This document shows, one piece after another, positions 56,345-64,000 of a stretch of 64,000 nt of DNA. The notes below the pieces were generated by a model that ran no database searches, was not told where the DNA came from, and worked only from the letters and a program-made list of their open reading frames with translations. The translations under genes were made by a program, and so were the position numbers. Source of the DNA: Galeopsis tetrahit (lineage: Eukaryota; Streptophyta; Magnoliopsida; Lamiales; Lamiaceae); the NCBI GenBank assembly GCA_963675135.1, contig OY776129.1, positions 63,055,028 through 63,119,027 of the forward strand, read 5' to 3'. The stretch's first letter is position 1. Every line of letters starts with the position of its first letter.

Positions 56345-57277
56345 ATGGCCGGAAGTGGAGTCGTAACCGTCTATGGCAACGGCGCTATCACTGAAACCAC
56401 CAAACAATCCCCCTTCTCCGTCAAGGTCGGCCTTGCGCAGATGCTCCGCGGCGGCGTTATCATGGACGTCGTTAATGCCGAGCAGGCTCGCATCGCCGAG
56501 GAAGCCGGCGCCTGCGCCGTCATGGCCTTGGAGCGCGTCCCCGCCGACATCCGCGCCCAAGGCGGCGTCGCCCGCATGTCCGACCCTCAATTGATTAAGG
56601 AAATCAAACAGGCCGTTACAATCCCTGTGATGGCCAAGGCCAGAATTGGGCATTTTGTGGAGGCGCAAATCCTCGAAGCAATTGGAATCGATTACGTGGA
56701 CGAATCGGAGGTGCTAACCCTAGCCGACGATGAGAACCACATCAACAAGCACAACTTCCGCATCCCCTTCGTCTGCGGCTGCCGCAACCTAGGGGAGGCG
56801 CTCCGCCGCATCCGCGAAGGCGCCGCCATGATTCGAACCAAGGGGGAGGCCGGAACCGGCAACATTATCGAGGCGGTCCGCCATGTCCGGTCCGTGATGG
56901 GCGACATCCGCGTCCTCCGGAACATGGACGACGACGAGGTTTTCACTTTCGCGAAGAAGATCCAGGCGCCGTACGATCTGGTGATGCAGACGAAGCAGTT
57001 GGGTAGGCTTCCGGTGGTCCACTTCGCCGCCGGAGGAGTGGCGACGCCGGCAGACGCGGCGCTGATGATGCAGCTGGGATGCGACGGCGTGTTCGTTGGA
57101 TCCGGAGTGTTCAAGAGCGGTGACCCGGCCCGAAGAGCTCGAGCGATTGTTCAGGCGGTGACCCATTACAGTGACCCGGAAGTATTGGCGGAGGTGAGCT
57201 GTGGACTTGGAGAAGCGATGGTTGGGATTAATCTGAACGATGCAAAGGTTGAGAGGTATGCGAATAGATCAGAGTGA
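56345..57277 (+). CDS. PDX1: Pyridoxal 5'-phosphate synthase subunit PDX1
   Basis: PDX1 condenses a pentose phosphate, a triose phosphate and ammonia from the glutaminase PDX2 to make pyridoxal 5'-phosphate (vitamin B6) in the cytosol, as a dodecamer (family knowledge). The single open frame has 310 residues, the family length, with no intron, as in several plant PDX1 genes. The (beta/alpha)8 signatures are intact: GLAQMLRGGVIMDVVN with Asp41, PVMAKARIGHFVEAQ with the first catalytic Lys98, IRTKGEAGTGN with the second Lys166, and the phosphate-binding FAAGGVATPADAA and GVFVGSGVF. The ATG at 56345 gives MAGSGVVTVYG, as in homologues. Coding GC content is far above its surroundings. From the catalytic residues it is an active rather than a PDX1.2-like copy. 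Confidence 0.97.
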   Translation: MAGSGVVTVYGNGAITETTKQSPFSVKVGLAQMLRGGVIMDVVNAEQARIAEEAGACAVMALERVPADIRAQGGVARMSDPQLIKEIKQAVTIPVMAKARIGHFVEAQILEAIGIDYVDESEVLTLADDENHINKHNFRIPFVCGCRNLGEALRRIREGAAMIRTKGEAGTGNIIEAVRHVRSVMGDIRVLRNMDDDEVFTFAKKIQAPYDLVMQTKQLGRLPVVHFAAGGVATPADAALMMQLGCDGVFVGSGVFKSGDPARRARAIVQAVTHYSDPEVLAEVSCGLGEAMVGINLNDAKVERYANRSE

Positions 57278-58158
57278 ATGAAGCATTGGCTCGGAACCCT
57301 AGATTGGTTTGGGTGTTCTTCATAATCGGGTCGGGTCTCGTAATTGATATTTAGATATTTTTGTCATACTTGGGTTTTTATATTTATATTTAGATTTAAT
57401 CTCTGTCATGAAAATCTATGTTTACTCTAATTCTATCTCAATCTTTGTCATTCTCCAATTTCAATAGTATTTTTTTGTGTACTGAATGCTGGAGCTTTAG
57501 GGAAAATATATACTCCTCCTCACTCACTCACTCACACTCACCATATTATTATTAATAGCTTTTTGTCACACAGGATAGGATAGGATAGTAGTACGAATGT
57601 TTGCAATAGTTCTCTTTGCCAATTAAGGACTATGCCGTAAATATGGAATGAATATAATTTTGTAATTAGAATATTCTGTCGTATCAAGCAATATGATGAT
57701 GTTTGATAATGCGAATCAAATCCCATATAATAATTGTATAAAGTGGATTTGTTCAGAATATTTTGATACTGGATTTGCAAATAGTGTTTATACGAGTATT
57801 TTACTATATAAGTTGATGATTAGATTTAATGATGCAATAGATGTTACAAAAAAATGAATCAGTCATACGATCAGATGGGCGATGCCTTGTTTTGTGATGT
57901 GATGAGCGGGTTTTTCTAATACTACTAGGATTTTATTGGTCAAAGATTTCTTGGATTAATTATTTTTTAAGTTGCCCGTTGGCTAGTTTGATTTCTCTTC
58001 TGATTTTTCTGTTCTATCATATTTCATTAACATTGTTTTTTTACAGTTTGTCGAAAATTATATAATCTCATATTCTGTCCATTACAAATTTTGTAAAAAT
58101 ACTAATTAAACACAATGATTCAATTCTTAAAAAACGAAAGAAAGAAACAAAAGAGGTA
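57278..58158 (+). other. 3' flank of PDX1 and intergenic sequence
   Basis: Untranslated region, then AT-rich DNA. A small GATAG repeat (GGATAGGATAGGATAG) lies at about 57574-57589. No gene is seen. Confidence 0.4.
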
Positions 58159-58395
58159 CTCCCTCCGTCCACGAAAAGTAGTCTAATTTGTTCTATATTT
58201 TTTGTCCACAAAATGTAGTCTCATACCCTTTCTGGAAACTATCACCCTTCGACCATCACTTAATTACTCAAATTGCCATCAACTTTATTCACAAACAATC
58301 ACTTTATTCACCATGGACCCCACAATACCTTTACTTTATCTATTTTATCTACCTTTTTCTTAAAAAATGAGACTACTTCTCATGGATGGAGGGAG
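58159..58395. mobile_element. Stowaway MITE
   Basis: It is flanked by TA. The left end CTCCCTCCGTCCACGAAAAG and the reverse complement of the right end (CTCCCTCCATCCATGAGAAG) are nearly perfect inverted repeats continuing into TAGTCTCAT-type sequence. Confidence 0.92.
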
Positions 58396-58645
58396 TATCT
58401 CTTTTGGGCCAAAGGAAGACAACCTGACCTCACTGCGCCGCCCACTCTGAGAAAACTAAGATTGATATGAAGATAAAATATGTCAAATATATAATGTGAT
58501 TTTAAAATTTTATAGTACATTATTTATCTCATTATTATATGTATTAATGAATTTGATTTAGAGTTGGCCCAATATCGTGGAAATTGATGTGAATGGACTG
58601 AGTAATGATGAGAATTTAATCATAAAATTTCGGTAAAGTCTAGTA

Positions 58646-58857
58646 TGCACTCGAGTGCATGCTGTGCACCCTAGTCCATGTGCACTTTTCAGTTTACTGA
58701 CTTACACTTTTTGGTAAATGGTGTTCCATTTTTCAATTATTACTTATACAGTTTAATAATTGAAAAGTGCAACACCATTTACCAAAAAATGTAAGTCAGT
58801 AAAACTGAAAAGTGCAACATGGACTAGAGTGCACAACATGCACTCGAGTCCATAGCA
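58646..58857. mobile_element. Foldback MITE (near-perfect 100-bp arms)
   Basis: The left arm (TGCACTCGAGTGCATG, then CCTAGTCCATG, then TTTGGTAAATGGTGTT) is repeated in reverse complement on the right over about 100 bp each, with a loop of only a few bases near 58752. The outer GCACTCGAGTGC is itself a palindrome. The inner arm holds AAAAGTGCAACACCATTTAC and TGTAAGTCAGTAAAACTG, the unit amplified in the arrays at 50995 and 54232. A target duplication is not clear. Confidence 0.85.
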
Positions 58858-59339
58858 GTCCATAGCAGACCAACCCTAAAATTTCAGATTAATTTGATAC
58901 TATCAGTAATACCAACGAGATTTCTACCTTAAAAGCATCATAATTCAACAAGAATAAATTACAAGTAATATTATAATCAAATCTCATTATTGAGAAATTT
59001 AATCATATCAAAACATCTGTTATGATTTTGATAAATCTCAATTTCGAATTATTGAGATACTAAACTAATATACAGGTGAAAACTTTAAATATGAGAAAAT
59101 AAGATTTGAAGAGAAAATAGTTCAACTCTTATCTCAACTTTTATTTCCATTCCAATTTTACATAATCTTTTTCGTCTATACATCATCCTTTAATTAATCC
59201 AACAACTTTATTTACATAAACCATTTTTTATTTTATTTTTGGAAACGAATTACCATTCCAATTTTACATAATCATTTTTCATCAACACAAGGGTGGGTTG
59301 CAAAGAACATCGTTTATGCTTACGTGTCAAGTTATTTCT
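58858..59339. other. AT-rich intergenic sequence
   Basis: No gene is seen. A short duplicate (TCCATAGCAG twice) borders the foldback element at about 58850-58868. Confidence 0.4.
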
Positions 59340-59349
59340 CTCGTCTTTT

Positions 59350-59476
59350 TTTTTTTTTGATGGAAGTTAAATACCCATCATTTTTTTCTTTCCCCAGAAC
59401 CCAGGACCTAAGGCCTAGGTAGTGGTGCTCTAACCAATTGAGCTATCACACTATATCAAATTTGCCGGAAGGGTAA
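59350..59476 (-). mobile_element. tRNA-derived SINE
   Basis: On the minus strand TAGCTCAATTGGTTAGAGCA (A box) is followed 25-30 bases later by GGTCCTGGGTTCTG (B box). These are the internal RNA polymerase III promoter parts of a tRNA-like head. The element ends in an A tail (T run at 59350-59358 on the + strand). The 10-bp direct repeat CTCGTCTTTT flanks it (59340-59349 and 59477-59486). Length is 127 bp. It is not a working tRNA gene, since no acceptor stem pairs. Confidence 0.75.
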
Positions 59477-59486
59477 CTCGTCTTTT

Positions 59487-60680
59487 CTTTTGTGCTTTTC
59501 TAATCTATGCATGTGGTGTTTCATATTCATGCGAATTATTTATTTTTAATTATTTAATTTGGGATTTGGACTTGTGATCGCTTTTTTAATGCAAGTGTCG
59601 CTATCTTTTTTATTTGGTTTGGTCATAACACTCATAGTCCCCAAATCACATTTTACTTCTTTAAAATAAATATTTCCCCCTTCAATTAGCATTCCGAGGC
59701 ACCTTTTTTTTCAATTATTATTTCTAAAGATAAAGTTACAAGGAATAAGAAATTTATAATTTCTCACTTCTTAACATAATTTTTTTAATAGATCAGATTG
59801 ATTAACCTATGGTTCAGATTAGAGAAATAAATCATTGGAGTATTTGACAAATTAATCCTATCACATATATTTAACTTAAAAAAAGTATAAATAGGAAAAT
59901 TTAAACTCGTTACATTCACTACTTTCCCTTTATGTCCTATATTAATATCAATATGAATATGAATATGCCACACACAACTACACAAGTCATATCTTCATCA
60001 ACCACATCTTGTGGGGTGCTGAAATATCTGAAATTTTATGATTAAATTCTCATTATAATTTTTTAGGCTCTGTATTTAAAAGTAGGGCCTGCATTTATTT
60101 TACAAATATAATTTTAGACAATATATTATTTTCGTAACTCTTAAAATAGGAAATTTAGTCCAACTTTCTTGCTATAGTATATGGGGTGTGACTGAGAGAC
60201 TTCAGACTTGAATATTGAGCAGGATATTTTGGTTATAATCACAAAATAAAATAATTTTTGTAATAAATGGAAATGGTCTTGTTTGAGGCACAAAGATATA
60301 CACGCCGCCAAAATATGAAGACCGTTCAATCTAAATTATATAAACAAACGATTTTATCCACGATGAAATTGGGCCTCAAATAACTTCTCTAAATTAATAT
60401 CTATTTATTTATTTATTATTGGTACCAAATATCAGAATATGACCCGTGTTAACTTTAGTACAAGTCACGCATGATCTTTTTACATACATATTTATTTTTA
60501 TTTATGGCCTAATAGATTTTTTTTTTTTGACTCTTCACGTTAAAATCAAAATAAAATCGCGTAACACTATTTTATATGCCTTAACATATTATTATTATTA
60601 TCTTAAAAAAAAAAAAAAAAAAATATCTAGTATCATTAAATTTAGACAATTGAGTATTATTAAATTTAGACAAAACTTAT
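59487..60680. other. AT-rich intergenic sequence
   Basis: No gene is seen. An A run lies at about 60604-60621. A short repeat ATTAAATTTAGACAA occurs twice at about 60635-60674, next to the LTR. Confidence 0.4.
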
Positions 60681-61695
60681 TGTAGACAAGTAAAATTAAA
60701 TTGCGGCATAGAAAATTTATGAGTTAAATATTAATTAAATTTATTATTTATTCGTGAGAATTTAAATAAAATTAATTCCTAAAGTAAATATATAAACAAT
60801 TAATTATTTAATTGAGGCTCAATAAATGAAGTTAAGTTCAATTTGGGCCTATAAAGTCTAACAAATCAGGATGGGCTTCTAAAGTTCAGCAAATTAAGAC
60901 GGACTTCTAAAGTCCAGTAGATCAAATCAGGTCCAAGTCCAATATTCGGAGTCCATCAAATAATTATGCCCACTAAGTCAAGTTGTGGATAAGATTAAAT
61001 CTTTCTAAATAAAACACAAAATATCTTCGGCCCCCATAAAAAATCCTACTACACCTATAAAAAGTGGTCTCATTCCACTCCTAAGCACTCTAAAATTCTT
61101 TGCATAGATTTTAGAGTATTATTCAGCATTCGGAGGAGCTTCAAAGACGTTTTTTCGTGCGAAGTCGCCAAAAGCAGTGTTCGATTCGAGATCAAGGTGT
61201 TAAGCCCCACAATTCGATGTTTCTTCAAGGAAGTTCTTCGTGGATCTTCAACGACTTTTCGTCCCAAAAGTCCCTAAATTCAACGTTTAATCCAAAATAA
61301 GGCGTCGAGTCCTTGGACTAGGATTCGACTGCTCGACTGCGGATCCAACTCCGGAAATTTTAAGAAGTTCAAGTCAAGTCACGAAGAGAGAATCAGAGAA
61401 GATAAATTAGAGATCAATTCGATGTTTCTTCAAGGAAGTTCTTCGTGGATCTTCAACGACTTTTCGTCCCAAAAGTCCCTAAATTCAACGTTTAATCCAA
61501 AATAAGGAGTTGAGTCCTTGGATTAGGATTCGGCTGCGGATCCAACTCCAAAAATTTTAAGAAGTTCAAGTCAACTCACGAAGAGAGAATCAGAGAAGAT
61601 AAATTAGAGATTTGTAACCTGGTTTAATTCGAAAAGAAATAAATTGTACCGCATTTTCGCGGTTTAATATTTAATTCACGAAATTTATGTTTACA
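60681..61695 (+). repeat. 5' LTR of the short gypsy-type element
   Basis: It begins TGTAGACAAGTAAAATTAAA and ends TTTACA. Near 60850-60930 it has tandem GG(G/A)CTTCTAAAGTCCA-type short repeats (also in the 3' LTR). It also contains a 205-bp tandem duplication (61211-61611). A promoter-like CACCTATAAAAAG lies at about 61054-61066. Confidence 0.8.
61211..61611 (+). repeat. 205-bp tandem duplication within the 5' LTR
   Basis: AATTCGATGTTTCTTCAAGG starts both units (61211 and 61416). They stay alike to GATAAATTAGAGAT. The second unit is about 9 bp shorter, lacking a CTGCTCGA copy. Confidence 0.9.
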
Positions 61696-61829
61696 AATTT
61701 GGCACGCCCGATGATAAATCTACTATGATGATACCTTTCAAGATTAAGATCAAGAGAGGTGCTACATCTGGATCAGTCGACTTTGAAGACGTGTCTTCTG
61801 ACAAGACTTTTGTAGAGGGTCCACCACCC

Positions 61830-63122
61830 AACATTGCGTACGAGAACAACCAATGACGACAAATACCACGATTGTTGAGGAGCAATTGAAAAGTTTGACT
61901 AGAGCCATATAAGGACTCACGAAACATGTCCAAGAACATGATGCTCAGATTGTTAAGCTGGTGAGCAATGCAGACAAAGGGGAGTCAAGTCGTGCAAAAG
62001 AAAAATGAGTCGAAGTGCATGATGTTGAGATGTCCGGTAAACGCCAGTAGATAGAAATTGACCCAACTCTAAAGGAGTTATAACTTTCTCCTAACGGTTT
62101 GGTGCCCGTTGACCGGCTGAAAGAGATTATACTTGGGACAATCAAGGATAAGTTCGGGTAAAATCCTAAGTCGCCATTCACCTACAATAAGCCTTACACG
62201 GAGAGGATTGAGGGTATGAAGATGTCGGTAGGTTATCAACCTCCAAAATTGCAGTAATTCGATGGCAGAGGTAATCTAAAGCAACATATTGCTCACTTCG
62301 TGGAGACTTGCAACAATGACGACACTTATGGAGATAATTTGATGAAGCAATTTACGTTCTATAAAGGGCAATGCATTCGATTGGTACATCGATTTAGAGG
62401 CAGTTTGATTGTTAGTTGGGAGCAAATGAAACAAGAATTTCTCAACTAGTTTTACAACACTCGTAGAACGGTTTGATTGAATTATCGAACACTCGTCAAT
62501 CAAGGGAAGTGTCGTTGATCAATTGCATAAATCGATGGAGGAATCTAAATTTAAATTGTAAGGAAAGATTGACTGAAGCTTCAGCAATCGAGATGTGCAT
62601 GAAAGAAATGCAGTGGGGTCTTTGGTATATCTTTCAAGCAATTCGACCAAGATCATTCGAGGATTTGGCTACTAAGGTTCATGACATGGAGTTGAACATG
62701 TCTACAAATGGAGTTGAAGGGTCGCCATATCAAGAGTGGGGGCAAAGGAAAACAAGTTTGAAGGAGTTGCAATGAAAACAATATCCATTTCTAGACTTAG
62801 GTATTCTCGGAATGTTCGATGACTTGATCAAGAATGATCTCATCGAATTGCCAGAATGAAACAACCCAATGAGGCTGGACAAATGGATGACCCCAAATAT
62901 TGCAAGTACCATCAATTGGTAGGACATCCAATCAAAGACTATTTTATACTTAAAGAGAAAATTATACAATTAACCAAAGATGGAAAGATCTTGCTAGAAG
63001 AAAGTGAAACAACAACGAATCACATCACTATATATGAAGGCAATCAAATGAAGGAAGTTTACGCAAATTATACGTACAAATTGACTTCTGAAGACGGTGT
63101 GGCGCATACATTGGTCCCATAA
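61830..63122 (+). pseudogene. Degenerate gypsy gag
   Basis: Recognisable blocks are MIELSNTRQSREVS, INRWRNLNLNCKERLTEASA and MQWGLWYI (62473-62640), and DDPKYCKYHQLVGHPIKDYF (62890-62949). All are typical of plant gypsy gag. The last block normally ends in Cys where Tyr is found here. Several stops and frameshifts precede 62473. No protease or reverse transcriptase follows. Confidence 0.8.
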
Positions 63123-63166
63123 ACGAGAAGTTTTTGAAACATTACAACGCGTAAAGAAAAAAGTAT

Positions 63167-63294
63167 GCTCCATAATGCACGAGCCTAAACTACTTATTGC
63201 TCCATGATGCACAAACCTACATTGCTTATTGTCCCATGATGCACGAGCCTAAACTACTTATTGCTCTAGGTTCGCACGAGTCTAAATTGTGTAT
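63167..63294 (+). repeat. 32-bp tandem repeat in the short gypsy-type element
   Basis: Four units start at 63167, 63199, 63231 and 63263, built on GCTCCATGATGCACGAGCCT and AAACTACTTATT. Confidence 0.9.
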
Positions 63295-63740
63295 GACAAC
63301 CACCAAAGGTAAATACATGGGGTTAAACTGCTAACTTACTCCACTAAAGGTCTTTTAAGTGGTTAAATAATTAAATCCATATTTTATCTGCAATCGTTAA
63401 AGAATAGTCACTCCTGGCCAACAGGAGTACAAATTGTGAACGGTCCCTCCCCCCTAAAATTAAATCATATTTTACTTGAACTACGTTATGACTTGATCAT
63501 CTTGAAAGTGGTACGGAGGCAGCTTAGTATATTTCTAAGTACAATCATAATTCAGATTGAGTTGTTCAAATAAGTTGGCTTGATAAATATACAAAAGCAA
63601 GTGTTGAAGAATACTCAAAGTGGTAAATTCATAAAGTCCGATGATACAAAATTTAGACGTAGGAAAGCATTTAAAATAATTTTACAATTCGTCCACATCG
63701 AAGACAAATTTTCTCGTGAACGAAATGCGAGAGGTTAATT
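63295..63740 (+). other. Non-coding part of the short gypsy-type element
   Basis: No frame is recognisable. Purine-rich GAAATGCGAGAGG (about 63721-63733) precedes the 3' LTR and may be the polypurine tract. Confidence 0.45.
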
Positions 63741-64000
63741 TGTAGATAAGTAAAATTAAATTGCGACACATGAAAATTGCATGTTAAATATTAATTAAAT
63801 TAATCCCTAAAATAAATATATAAATAATTAATTATTTAATTGGTTCTGTCAATTAATTTGGGCCTCCAAAGCCCAATAAATGAAGTTAAGTTCAATTTGG
63901 ACTTCTAAAGTCTAACAAATCAAGACGGACTTCTAAAGTCCATCAACAAATCAAGACGGACCTCTAAAGTCCGGTAGATTAAATCGGGTCCAAGTCCGAT
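63741..64000 (+). repeat. 3' LTR (start only) of the short gypsy-type element
   Basis: TGTAGATAAGTAAAATTAAA matches the 5' LTR start at 60681 and follows it with small insertions and deletions to the window edge. Confidence 0.85.

Larger units (their letters stand above)
60681..64000 (+). mobile_element. Short Ty3/gypsy-type element with gag relics only, cut by window end
   Basis: The 5' LTR is 60681-61695. The interior, 61696-63740 (only 2045 bp), starts with TTGGCACGCCCGATG, the usual gypsy primer-site type, and holds degenerate gag but no pol. The start of a second LTR at 63741 is cut by the window. The interior is too short for a complete element, so it is a deletion derivative or a non-autonomous form that needs a partner's pol. 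Confidence 0.85.

Noticed and set aside
56333..57166. Frames antisense to or overlapping PDX1
   Set aside because: They are shadows of the GC-rich PDX1 coding sequence.
59395..59460. tRNA gene on the minus strand
   Set aside because: A and B boxes exist but no acceptor stem pairs, and the unit has a poly-A tail and target duplication, so it is a SINE.

Overview
This is plant nuclear DNA from a eudicot. The window has AT-rich intergenic sequence, introns with GT-AG borders, and many LTR retrotransposons and small DNA transposons. A complete ER omega-3 desaturase gene resembles, from memory, those of mint-family oil plants such as Perilla, so an asterid and probably Lamiaceae is the best guess. 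Family placement is inference.

Only three ordinary host genes are well supported, all on the + strand: an eight-exon FAD3-type omega-3 fatty acid desaturase (16533-18845), a two-exon VARLMGL-motif (TRM/DUF3741-like) protein gene (31119-32118), and an intronless PDX1 pyridoxal 5'-phosphate synthase gene (56345-57277). They act in unrelated processes (membrane and seed oil linolenate, probable microtubule or cortical organisation, vitamin B6). Fragments of a heat-shock factor gene (about 50150-50249) and of a LINE endonuclease (about 53939-54015) are also visible.

Layout. 1-6631: 3' part of a Sirevirus-like Ty1/copia element with an env-like ORF, an internal 2043-bp tandem duplication and a 1281-bp 3' LTR. 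6632-16360: intergenic sequence packed with MITEs (Stowaway and hAT types), a 309-bp TRIM retroelement and local duplications. 16361-18845: FAD3. 20151-20431: MITE with a 9-bp target duplication. 20507-25693: complete but coding-dead Ty1/copia element with nearly identical LTRs. 27110-27494: Tourist-like MITE. 31119-32118: VARLMGL gene. 32550-37279: three Mutator-like non-autonomous elements side by side, each with long terminal inverted repeats, a 9-bp target duplication, a 32-33-bp minisatellite with a palindromic core, and GC-rich exon-like blocks; a hAT MITE and a CACTA-like fragment sit inside the second. 39259-50119: complete Ty3/gypsy (Athila/Tat-like) element on the minus strand, with gag-pol open except for two TGA codons. 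50990-55045: two minisatellite arrays related to a foldback MITE at 58646-58857. 56345-57277: PDX1. 59350-59476: tRNA-derived SINE. 60681-64000: short gypsy-type element with gag relics only, running off the right edge.

The strongest candidate for something undescribed is the three-member Mutator-like cluster with its shared minisatellite plus exon-like architecture. Next come the young-looking copia element with dead coding regions, the TRIM, and the link between the foldback MITE and the minisatellite arrays. All homology statements come from motif recognition; no database search was run.
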